Source of the DNA: Cohnella cholangitidis
GTDB lineage: Bacteria > Bacillota > Bacilli > Paenibacillales > Paenibacillaceae
Direction of reading: 5' to 3'
Length of the DNA: 64,000 nt
NCBI RefSeq assembly: GCF_014107495.1
Contig: NZ_CP041969.1
Coordinates: 4,637,501-4,701,500 of the forward strand
In this document: positions 17,805-24,655 of the stretch, in pieces
How the letters are laid out: the number at the start of each line of letters is the position of its first letter
Numbering within the stretch: position 1 is the first letter of the stretch
Notes under the pieces: model-generated
What the model saw: only the letters and a program-made list of their open reading frames with translations
Databases searched by the model: none
Told to the model about the DNA's origin: nothing
Translations under genes and position numbers: made by a program

Positions 17805-19085
17805 ATGAGTAGGTTCATGAGGGGATTTAGGCAAACATTATCGATCGGCAGGCAGTCGGAATCGGAAAATCGCAAAAGCTTGAGGATTTCCCTCATCGAG
17901 GGAATACCGGCGAACATTTTGGCTAACCTTCTTGGCGGGCCTCTACAGACCGTCTATTTAACTTATTTGGGATTTACCGCTTTTCATATCGGCTTGGTAT
18001 TGGCTATACCGCCCTTTGCTCTGCTCATTCAAATCTTTATCGCTTTTGCCATGCAGAAATGGCAGAATCGCAGGTTTTTCGTCGTTCTGTTCGGGGTTGT
18101 CCATCGCACTCTCTGGGTGGGTACCGGGCTAATTCCGCTCACCTTTTCGGACGACGCGTGGATTCCGATCTATGTCGCCCTATGGCTCGTCTCTATGATT
18201 TCCGGTCAAGCCGGAGGAGTCGTCTGGACGTCCTTGATGGCCGACGTCGTTCCTCCCTCCTTAAGAGGCAAATACTTCGGCATAAGGAATACGGTTCACT
18301 GGGCGGTTGTTTGCATTACGCTGCTGGCTGGCGGGCAGATTATGGAATGGTTGCCGGGTCCAAGAGGGTTTACCGTATTGTTCGTTGTAAGCGCTCTATG
18401 CGTGATTTGGAACGGTTGGGCGTTATCCCGTTATCCTAATCCGCCCTTCCAACCGTCGGAAAGCGGAGGCTCGCTTAAGTTATTGTTAAGGCCGTTCGCG
18501 GATCGGCGGTTCGTGTCGGCGACGCTGTTCATCTCCTTATTTATTTTATTGCAAAATATCGTCATCCCGCTATTCTCCTACGTCATGCTTGAAGTTATGG
18601 ATTTGAGCACGAGTAAGGTCACTCTTATTATTATGCTTCAGAATCTCGTCATGATGGCAAGCTACTATTACTGGGGCGTGTTGAATAGCAAATATTCTAC
18701 GAACACGCTGCTCCTATGGACTTTTCCGCTCATTGCGGCGTCATCAGCCGTGTGGGCCGGCATGGCGATCTTACCCGCTATTCTCATCCTGATTATCGTG
18801 CACGTTCTGCTTGGGGTCGGCTTTGCCGGGTATAACCTGCTCGTGTTCAATTTCCTGATCGGCGACTCGCCTAAGTCGGAAAGGCCTATGTACGTAGCCG
18901 TATTCTCCGCGTTGACGGGAATCGCCGGTTTCATCGGTCCGATCGCGGGCGGCTGGCTGTACGACCAAGCGGCCGACGGCCCGCTGTGGCTGCAGACTTA
19001 CGGAATCGCGACTTTCGCCGGAGGTGCGCTTCTGGTACTTGCGTTAGTGCTGGCTCCGTTCGTATTTAAGAAGCGCCATCGGTAA
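17805..19085 (+). CDS. MFS family transporter
   Basis: This is a 426-residue protein with about twelve hydrophobic helices and the major facilitator layout. Helix 2-3 contains FHIGLVLAIPPFALLIQIF and the cytoplasmic loop after it is basic (MQKWQNRRFFVVLFG). ATG 17805 follows GGGGGAAC at proper distance; ATG 17790 would overlap that site. The substrate cannot be deduced. Its closeness to the aminopeptidase might hint at peptide or amino-acid handling, but this is weak. Confidence 0.86.
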   Translation: MSRFMRGFRQTLSIGRQSESENRKSLRISLIEGIPANILANLLGGPLQTVYLTYLGFTAFHIGLVLAIPPFALLIQIFIAFAMQKWQNRRFFVVLFGVVHRTLWVGTGLIPLTFSDDAWIPIYVALWLVSMISGQAGGVVWTSLMADVVPPSLRGKYFGIRNTVHWAVVCITLLAGGQIMEWLPGPRGFTVLFVVSALCVIWNGWALSRYPNPPFQPSESGGSLKLLLRPFADRRFVSATLFISLFILLQNIVIPLFSYVMLEVMDLSTSKVTLIIMLQNLVMMASYYYWGVLNSKYSTNTLLLWTFPLIAASSAVWAGMAILPAILILIIVHVLLGVGFAGYNLLVFNFLIGDSPKSERPMYVAVFSALTGIAGFIGPIAGGWLYDQAADGPLWLQTYGIATFAGGALLVLALVLAPFVFKKRHR

Positions 19086-19125
19086 TAATAGACGTCATTA
19101 GGTATGGATAGGAGGAGATTCGGAA

Positions 19126-19710
19126 ATGGAAACTCAAGCTTCGATTAGAGATCGCGTGCCTCCGGGACAACGCCTGACGGATGGATTTCCGGTACTGCAT
19201 CATGGGGACGTTCCCGTATATCGCGATTTAAGCCAATGGGATTTGAAAATATTCGGTCAAGTCGAGGAGCAAGTAATCATCTCTTTCGAAGAATTCATGA
19301 AGCTGCCGCGCCGCGAGTTCGGGAACGACATTCATTGCGTGACGACTTGGTCTAAGCTCGATAACGTGTGGGAAGGCGTTGCCGTTTCCACGGTTATGAA
19401 GCGGGTGAAGCTGAAGCCGGAAGCGAAGTACGTGATGCTTCATGCCGAGCAGGGATGGACGACGAACCTTCCGTTGGAAGATTTTCTGCGGGAGACGACG
19501 TTCTTCGGGTTGAAGCATAACGGGGCCGACCTAACGCCCGAGCACGGTTATCCGCTCCGAATGGTCGTTCCGCATCTTTATTTCTGGAAGAGCGCCAAAT
19601 GGCTGCGAGGCATCGAGTTCATGGCTAAAGACAAGCCGGGATTTTGGGAACGCAACGGGTATCATATGTATGGAAATCCGTTCGAGGAACAACGTTACGA
19701 TTTTGATTAA
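19126..19710 (+). CDS. molybdopterin-dependent oxidoreductase, sulfite-oxidase fold (YuiH-like)
   Basis: This 194-residue protein is the minimal sulfite-oxidase-type molybdopterin-binding domain. The conserved molybdenum-coordinating cysteine is C71 in DIHCVTTWSKLDNVWEGV; later blocks GYPLRMVVPHLYFWKSAKWLRGIEF are typical. It lacks a signal peptide and matches Bacillus YuiH in size. The physiological substrate of the cytoplasmic YuiH group is unknown. It is a single-gene unit with AGGAGGAG before ATG 19126 and a terminator after it. Confidence 0.9.
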   Translation: METQASIRDRVPPGQRLTDGFPVLHHGDVPVYRDLSQWDLKIFGQVEEQVIISFEEFMKLPRREFGNDIHCVTTWSKLDNVWEGVAVSTVMKRVKLKPEAKYVMLHAEQGWTTNLPLEDFLRETTFFGLKHNGADLTPEHGYPLRMVVPHLYFWKSAKWLRGIEFMAKDKPGFWERNGYHMYGNPFEEQRYDFD

Positions 19711-19730
19711 TGGGTTAATATTAGGATGGG

Positions 19731-19757
19731 AAGAGCGCTGAACGCGCTCTTTTTTTC
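19731..19757 (+). terminator. terminator after the YuiH-like gene
   Basis: The stem AAGAGCGC / GCGCTCTT has a five-base loop and eight T residues. Confidence 0.92.
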
Positions 19758-19766
19758 TCGTATGGA

Positions 19767-19795
19767 TTGACATGAAAATCGGTAGTAACTATAAT
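19767..19795 (+). promoter_or_regulatory. consensus promoter of the Rrf2 regulator gene
   Basis: A perfect TTGACA and a perfect TATAAT are separated by 17 bases. A promoter this strong before a regulator gene implies repression, and a palindrome covers its -10 element. Confidence 0.88.
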
Positions 19796-19801
19796 AGTTA
19801 C
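19785..19801 (+). promoter_or_regulatory. perfect palindrome over the -10 element, probable Rrf2 operator 1
   Basis: GTAACTAT-A-ATAGTTAC is a 17-base perfect palindrome that overlaps the TATAAT. Its core GTAAC-N7-GTTA recurs before the next gene at 20276, so both are probably bound by the Rrf2 protein. Confidence 0.7.
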
Positions 19802-19811
19802 AACGGTGGTG

Positions 19812-20234
19812 ATGCACTTGAAGCAAATTAGCACGCGCTTTTCTATCGCTGTTCATACCCTTTCCCTGATCGCCGTCAGTTCGAATGAATGTACCGGTGA
19901 CTTCATTGCCGGCAGCGTAAATACGAATCCCGTAGTGATCAGAAGAATTATGGGCATGTTAAAAAAGGCAGGGCTGGTGTCAGTACGCCCCGGGGTGGGA
20001 GGCGCTTCTCTACTCAAAGCCCCTGAAGAGATTACACTACTTGATATTTATCAGGCTGTAAACGTGATTGAGGAAAAGCAATTATTCCGTTTTCACGAAG
20101 ATCCGAACGAGCGATGCCCGGTCGGGCGGAACATCGAGTTGGCTCTCCTATCCGAGTTGAGCGAGGCTCAAGCCGCAATGGAGCACAGGTTGGCGCAAAC
20201 GACGCTGAGCCAACTCACGGCAAAATTCAAATAA
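19812..20234 (+). CDS. Rrf2 family transcriptional regulator (YwnA-like)
   Basis: This winged-helix regulator has about 140 residues. The N-terminal HTH covers FSIAVHTLSLIAV...NTNPVVIRRIMGMLKKAGLVSVRPGVGGASL, which is the Rrf2 pattern. Only one cysteine (in ERCPVG) is in the region where iron-sulfur Rrf2 proteins have three, so an FeS cluster is unlikely; thiol or redox sensing is possible. The start is uncertain: GTG 19806, GTG 19809, ATG 19812 and TTG 19818 are in frame, and GGTGGTG would best serve TTG 19818. It probably represses itself and the adjacent oxidoreductase through matching operators. Confidence 0.9.
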   Translation: MHLKQISTRFSIAVHTLSLIAVSSNECTGDFIAGSVNTNPVVIRRIMGMLKKAGLVSVRPGVGGASLLKAPEEITLLDIYQAVNVIEEKQLFRFHEDPNERCPVGRNIELALLSELSEAQAAMEHRLAQTTLSQLTAKFK

Positions 20235-20239
20235 ATGAG

Positions 20240-20264
20240 AGCTCCTTAATAGAGCTTTTATTTT
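20240..20264 (+). terminator. weak terminator after the Rrf2 gene
   Basis: AGCTC pairs with GAGCT over a seven-base loop, followed by TTTTATTTTAT. The stem is short. Confidence 0.4.
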
Positions 20265-20272
20265 ATAAATTA

Positions 20273-20295
20273 GTTGTAACCAAAATGGTTATAAC
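20273..20295 (+). promoter_or_regulatory. probable Rrf2 operator 2 before the NmrA-like gene
   Basis: GTTGTAACCA and TGGTTATAAC form a ten-base inverted repeat with one mismatch around AAA. The core GTAAC-N7-GTTA (20276-20291) equals that of the site at 19785. Confidence 0.68.
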
Positions 20296-20334
20296 AAGTT
20301 GAATGATAACAACGCTAATTAGGAGGAATAGAAA

Positions 20335-21207
20335 ATGAAAATGTTAGTCACAGGCGCGACGGGGAAATTGGGAACGAAAGTAGTAGAGACGCTATTGAAA
20401 TCCGTACCGGCTAGCCAGTTGGCCGTCAGTGTCCGCAATCCGGAAAAAGCGCAAGGATTACAAGCTCGCGGAGTTGAAGTCCGCCAAGGAGATTTCGATC
20501 ATCCGGAAACATTGAACTCTGCTTTTGCGGGTATCGATCGCCTTTTATTGATTTCTGCGGATGGAGATAACGATACAAGAATTCGGCAGCATACGAATGC
20601 CGTAGCTGCCGCGCAACGCGCCGGAGTTAAATTTATTGCCTATACGAGCTTGGCCAATGCAAGCGAAAGCGCGATCTTCCTTGCCGAGGTACACCGTTTC
20701 ACGGAAGAGACAATCGTCAAAACGGGCATACCTTATTCCTTTTTACGCAACAACTGGTACTTGGAGAATGAAATCGCAAGCATTCAAGGCGTGCTGGCAG
20801 GCGCTCCTTGGGTAACCTCCGCAGGATCCGGCAAGGTCGGTTGGGCGCTGCAACAAGATTACGCGGAAGCGGCGGCAGCCGTATTGGCGGGCAACGGACA
20901 CGACAATACGATTTATGAACTTTCGGGTAAACCGTTGACTCAAGATCAACTGGCGTCCGAACTTGGCGCCGTATTAGGCAAGGAAGTATCCGTGCAACAC
21001 GTTGATGATGCCGCGTATGCCGATATCATGACGGGCGCTGGCGTACCCGATTTCGTCATCCCTATTCTCGTAGGTATCCAGCAAGGCATTCGGGAAGGCA
21101 CGCTGCAGATCGATAGCAACGATTTCGAAAAGCTGCTCGGCCGTTCGGTAACGCCGATCAGAGAGGCGCTGACTCAAATCGTTAGCGGAATCTCTGGGAC
21201 AAAATAA
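20335..21207 (+). CDS. NmrA-like NAD(P)-dependent oxidoreductase (QorB type)
   Basis: This 290-residue atypical short-chain dehydrogenase has the N-terminal Rossmann motif VTGATGKLGTKVVE and the NmrA-like features AGIDRLLLISADGDNDTRIRQH, FIAYTSLANA and FLRNNWYLENE. The closest characterised relative by pattern is E. coli QorB, an NADPH quinone reductase. ATG 20335 has AGGAGG at good distance. It lies directly after the Rrf2 gene and shares its operator, so it is likely induced by quinones or electrophiles; that inducer is inferred. Confidence 0.9.
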   Translation: MKMLVTGATGKLGTKVVETLLKSVPASQLAVSVRNPEKAQGLQARGVEVRQGDFDHPETLNSAFAGIDRLLLISADGDNDTRIRQHTNAVAAAQRAGVKFIAYTSLANASESAIFLAEVHRFTEETIVKTGIPYSFLRNNWYLENEIASIQGVLAGAPWVTSAGSGKVGWALQQDYAEAAAAVLAGNGHDNTIYELSGKPLTQDQLASELGAVLGKEVSVQHVDDAAYADIMTGAGVPDFVIPILVGIQQGIREGTLQIDSNDFEKLLGRSVTPIREALTQIVSGISGTK

Positions 21208-21220
21208 TTGAAACCGATCG

Positions 21221-21257
21221 GAAACCGACCTCGCAACATAGATGCGAGGTCGGTTTC
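21221..21257 (+). terminator. strong 15-bp hairpin after the NmrA-like gene
   Basis: GAAACCGACCTCGCA pairs perfectly with TGCGAGGTCGGTTTC over a seven-base loop. The T-run is only TTTC, so it may act as terminator or as transcript end protection. Confidence 0.7.
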
Positions 21258-21283
21258 AAGCGTAAAAAGGACGGGGTAGAGAG

Positions 21284-21744
21284 ATGACCGGTGTTATATC
21301 CAAAGCGATTCATATCGGGCGCAAATGTTGGCGGAGCTGCTAGGAGGCCGAGTCTATCGGCACGCTTGCAAAGAAATCGGATGGCATTCGGTCCGGCTAA
21401 CGGAAGAACGTCATCCTTGGCTATGCGATTTCCCGGATCAATTTCATTCCTTCCAGTGGCACGGCGACACTTTCGATCTACCTCCGGGAGCGAGATGGCT
21501 CGCCCATTCAAAGGCCTGCGCGAATCAAGCGTTCTCCTGTGGAGAGGCCGAACGTGTTATAGGCCTTCAATTCCATCTGGAGACAACGCCCGCCTGCATG
21601 GATACGATGCTGGATCTATGGTCGAACGAGCTTCGAAATGAGCGCTACATTCACACGGCGGAACAAATTCGCATAGAATCCTATCGTAGCCAAGAGTCGT
21701 ATAGGTTGCTTCATCGTCTGTTGGATCGATCGGCAGTTTCTTAG
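21284..21744 (+). pseudogene. truncated class I glutamine amidotransferase-like gene
   Basis: From 21325 the frame encodes QMLAELLGGRVYRHACKEIGWHSVRLT, FHSFQWHGDTFDLPPGARWLAHS and GLQFHLETTPACM, the C-terminal half of a GMP-synthase-like glutamine amidotransferase with the catalytic His and Glu. The N-terminal half is absent: the hairpin of the previous gene ends 27 bases before. The short N-terminal piece reads AIHIG where GICLG, with the nucleophilic Cys, is expected, and one base is missing near 21318. Without N-terminal domain and nucleophile it should be inactive. An intact gene would have about 230 residues. Confidence 0.72.
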
Positions 21745-21759
21745 CATTTGACCTCGAGG

Positions 21760-21788
21760 TTGACAAAATTAACTGTAATGCATATTAT
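21760..21788 (+). promoter_or_regulatory. sigma-A promoter with overlapping palindrome
   Basis: TTGACA, a 17-base spacer and TATTAT form a strong promoter. A perfect inverted repeat CTGTAAT-N7-ATTACAG (21773-21793) spans the spacer and -10, as expected of a repressor operator. Confidence 0.75.
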
Positions 21789-21809
21789 TACAGTAAGGGG
21801 TTAAACATA

Positions 21810-21847
21810 GACGACGGCAGTGATAAGTTGCTAATCGTCATTTTTTT
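21810..21847 (+). terminator. terminator in the leader of the IDEAL-domain gene
   Basis: GACGA...GCA pairs with TGC...TCGTC and is followed by seven T residues. Transcripts from the promoter at 21760 would end after about 50 bases unless readthrough occurs. Confidence 0.6.
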
Positions 21848-21930
21848 AACCTATATGTAATGAAATTGTTTACAGTTTGTGCAGCGTGCTTCATGAGAGG
21901 CATTAAATTTGGCGATTGGTGGTGTTAACG

Positions 21931-22299
21931 ATGAAAGTCGAAATCAGCGATTGGGTACAGGCAAAAACGAGAAACGGGGAATTGATTCACGGATTCGTTG
22001 AAGCTTTGGATAGTCAACAAGAAATGGCGACCGTCTATACGGTTAAGTCCGATAATGCCGAATCCGTCGGGAAATCCGTCGTCGTGCGCGAGCGTTGGTT
22101 GAGAAAACTGCCCGAGTATTCGCCTCAAGATTCCGAGGCGATCCGCAGCTTGATCGATATTGCTTTAATGACAAGAGACGAGCAATGGTTTAGCGAGCTA
22201 TCCCCAGCACTGTCGACCCTCGCGAACGCCGAGGATGAGCAAACGATCAAGAACGCTATCTCATATTCCCCGATGAGCCGAATGGGCTTCCCGGTATAA
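21931..22299 (+). CDS. IDEAL-domain protein
   Basis: This 122-residue protein ends its conserved part with AIRSLIDIALMTRDEQWFSELSPAL, which fits the IDEAL domain found in several small Bacillus proteins. The N-terminal 60 residues look like a small beta barrel (VQAKTRNGELIHGFVEALDSQQEMATVYTV). ATG 21931 follows TGGTGGTG by six bases; TTG 21916 is a less likely start. The function of IDEAL proteins is unknown, perhaps protein-protein contacts. It is monocistronic with an attenuator-like leader. Confidence 0.82.
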   Translation: MKVEISDWVQAKTRNGELIHGFVEALDSQQEMATVYTVKSDNAESVGKSVVVRERWLRKLPEYSPQDSEAIRSLIDIALMTRDEQWFSELSPALSTLANAEDEQTIKNAISYSPMSRMGFPV

Positions 22300-22310
22300 A
22301 GTCATGATTC

Positions 22311-22345
22311 AACCGCTGATCTACACGGATCCGGCGGTTTTTTTT
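22311..22345 (+). terminator. terminator after the IDEAL-domain gene
   Basis: AACCGC..GATC pairs with GATC..GCGGTT, followed by eight T residues. Confidence 0.88.
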
Positions 22346-22456
22346 GTGCCAGCGCTCGCGGAATGATATCATCTGTACATCGCTTGGCATGGACGCGTCA
22401 TACCCTGATGCCTTAGAATGTAAGGGTACCCAAATTGGAAAGATGAGGTGTTGGAT

Positions 22457-22732
22457 GTGGAATTAATCGTTACGCCTTCCGCGCTGTCATGCTTCAAAGG
22501 GGAATGGGGAATCGGCATCGATGAAACGATACGCGTATTCGTCCGTTACGTAAGCGGAGGAGAGGTGCCGTTCGCTTTCGGCATTACAAGGGACACCCCT
22601 CTTGACGCTGCGGTCACGACGGTAGCGGATCGGATTACTTTCTACATGGAGAGCAAGGACGTATGGTTCCTAGAAGGAAAGAGCTTAAAAATCGATTGCT
22701 TGGATGAAGAAATCGTTTTTCATTTCGCTTGA
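22457..22732 (+). CDS. HesB-like (YneR-type) small protein
   Basis: This 91-residue protein fits the HesB/YneR branch of the A-type iron-sulfur carrier fold: RVFVRYVSGGEVPFAFGITRDTP, then FYMESKDVWFLEGKSLKIDCLDEEIVF. The three cysteines of true A-type scaffold proteins are not in place, so cluster binding is doubtful. GTG 22457 lies six bases after GAGGTG; GTG 22448 and TTG 22451 are also in frame. It is a single gene. Confidence 0.8.
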   Translation: MELIVTPSALSCFKGEWGIGIDETIRVFVRYVSGGEVPFAFGITRDTPLDAAVTTVADRITFYMESKDVWFLEGKSLKIDCLDEEIVFHFA

Positions 22733-22877
22733 TCGGCAGCGGAGAAGCGTTCGGATAACCTTCGGTCAATCGAACAGTTGCAATAGTGGTAGCAAAGAGC
22801 TAAGGTTTGATGTAAACTAATAATCATTATGTTTCGACACTGAACACGCAAGACGTGAAAAAGGAGATTTAACCGAC

Positions 22878-23843
22878 ATGACGGTACATAACCAGACGAA
22901 TCATTGCAAGATCGTTGACTGCACCATTCGCGACGGAGGCCTTGTTAATAACTGGGATTTCAGCGTTGAGTTCGTGCAGGATTTGTACGAATCGTTAAAC
23001 GCTTCAGGCGTAGAGTACATGGAAATCGGCTACAAAAACTCCCCTAAGCTTCTGAAAAGCGAAGGTACGGAGGGACCGTGGAGATTCCTGGACGACGATT
23101 TCCTTCGCAAAGTCATTAAGGAAAAGAAAAGAACGAAGCTATCCGCGTTAGTCGACGTTGGACGCGTTGACGAAGCCGACGTATTGCTGCGCAGCGATTC
23201 CATGCTGGACTTGATCCGCGTCGCTTGTTACGCGCGCGATACCGCCAAAGCGATCGAGCTCGCTACGTTGTTCCATGAGCGCGGTTACGAGACGACGATC
23301 AACATCATGGCTCTTTCCGGCGTAATGGATAACGAGTTGAATGAAGCTTTGGCGATGATCAACGAGAGCCCGATCGATGTCGTATACATCGTCGATTCTT
23401 TCGGAAGTTTGGATCCCGACGATATGCGTTACCTGGTGGAGAAATTCCGCCGCGCCTTGAAGAACAAACGCTTGGGCGTCCATACTCACAATAACCTGCA
23501 GCTGGCGTTCGCTAACACGCTGACCGCCGCTCAATTAGGCGTCGAGTTTTTGGATGCTTCCGTCTACGGAATGGGCCGCGCCGCAGGGAATACGCCAACC
23601 GAATTGCTGCTCGCCAAGCTTACTCGTCCGGAATACCATCTTCGTCCGGTGCTCGGCATGATCGAGAAGCATATGATCAAGCTTCGCGAAAAGGAAGAAT
23701 GGGGATACCTCATTCCGGACATGATCACGGGAACGTTGGATGAGCATCCGCGCTCGGCCATGGGCTGGAGAGCTTCGGATAAACGCGACCAATTCACCGA
23801 GTTCTACGATAAGATGACAACACCGGAAGTGTTTCACAAATAA
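22878..23843 (+). CDS. DRE-TIM metallolyase-like aldolase
   Basis: This 321-residue protein has the HMGL-like TIM-barrel. The N-terminal motif DCTIRDGGLVNNWDF corresponds to the catalytic D-T-x-R-D-G of 2-isopropylmalate synthase and hydroxy-oxovalerate aldolase, and GVHTHNNLQLAFAN holds the metal-binding histidines. There is no C-terminal regulatory domain. It resembles free-standing aldolase-domain proteins related to 4-hydroxy-2-oxovalerate aldolase; the substrate is unknown. The ribosome site AAAGGAG precedes ATG 22878. The gene stands alone between terminators. Confidence 0.85.
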   Translation: MTVHNQTNHCKIVDCTIRDGGLVNNWDFSVEFVQDLYESLNASGVEYMEIGYKNSPKLLKSEGTEGPWRFLDDDFLRKVIKEKKRTKLSALVDVGRVDEADVLLRSDSMLDLIRVACYARDTAKAIELATLFHERGYETTINIMALSGVMDNELNEALAMINESPIDVVYIVDSFGSLDPDDMRYLVEKFRRALKNKRLGVHTHNNLQLAFANTLTAAQLGVEFLDASVYGMGRAAGNTPTELLLAKLTRPEYHLRPVLGMIEKHMIKLREKEEWGYLIPDMITGTLDEHPRSAMGWRASDKRDQFTEFYDKMTTPEVFHK

Positions 23844-23857
23844 ACTTCACATTGCTC

Positions 23858-23899
23858 AAGGAGCCGGCAACGAGTCTATAGGACTCGGCCGGCTCCTTT
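23858..23899 (+). terminator. long hairpin after the aldolase gene
   Basis: AAGGAGCCGGC..GAGTC pairs with GACTC.GCCGGCTCCTT over a five-base loop. The following T-run is short (TTTG). Confidence 0.75.
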
Positions 23900-23990
23900 G
23901 CGTCATGCCCACGAGAAAATTCTTCTCGACAAAATTCGCTCTTTGGGATATCGTCTTGTAAAAAGATGGTATTTCGAGGAGGGGGACGCG

Positions 23991-24653
23991 ATGGAGGATA
24001 GTCTGTTCATGGCAACGGAACAAGACGAGCTGTCCAGGGAAACCGAACGCCGCATTCAATTGGTCGCGCGGCTTAAGAGCCGCAAGCGCTTTCCGCATTT
24101 AATGCCCGATCAAGCATGGCATCCCGGTTTGGACGTCAGAATCGCCGCGCTATCGGAAGATCTGCTCGCAGATGGACGACCTGACGGCGAATCGTCGGCG
24201 CGGGCTTGGAAGGCAACGCTTCACTTATTGAACGATAGCCTAAATGCGGCGCACGAGATAGTCGAGCACATGGATACTCCGACAGGCGCCGTCTTGCATG
24301 GTATCGTGCACAGGCGGGAGGGCGACTTCGATAACGCGAAATATTGGTTTCATGTCGCCGGCGACCATCCCGCGTATCACGGTTTGCAGACCAGGGCCGC
24401 TAGCTTCCTTAGGGAGCAATCGATTCCTCGCGGACCGCTTAAGGAAGCCTTATCCCAAATCGCATCGCAAGGCAGTTGGAATCCCTACTTATTCGTGAAC
24501 GCGGTTGCCATACAATTGAACCATATTGACGAAGAGGAAACTCTCCGTCTGCTTGAGGCCATCCAACAGCTGGAGTTGGAGGCGTTCATGCGTTTCCTAG
24601 AAGGCAGAATCGCCGCGAACGTCCGGGAAGCGGAAGATTTCGACGAACGATAG
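23991..24653 (+). CDS. conserved hypothetical protein
   Basis: I do not know the function of this 220-residue protein. A histidine- and arginine-rich central block reads GAVLHGIVHRREGDFDNAKYWFHVAGDHPAY, which looks like a helical repeat around a conserved pocket, and the rest is predicted helical without membrane segments. ATG 23991 has AGGAGGGG seven bases upstream; an upstream ATG at 23898 falls inside the preceding hairpin and is unlikely. It converges on the MMPL transporter gene, two bases away and on the other strand. Confidence 0.78.
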   Translation: MEDSLFMATEQDELSRETERRIQLVARLKSRKRFPHLMPDQAWHPGLDVRIAALSEDLLADGRPDGESSARAWKATLHLLNDSLNAAHEIVEHMDTPTGAVLHGIVHRREGDFDNAKYWFHVAGDHPAYHGLQTRAASFLREQSIPRGPLKEALSQIASQGSWNPYLFVNAVAIQLNHIDEEETLRLLEAIQQLELEAFMRFLEGRIAANVREAEDFDER

Positions 24654-24655
24654 AG

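Noticed and set aside
19812..20234. Iron-sulfur-sensing IscR or NsrR identity for the Rrf2 protein
   Set aside because: The three-cysteine cluster motif is missing; only one cysteine lies in that region.
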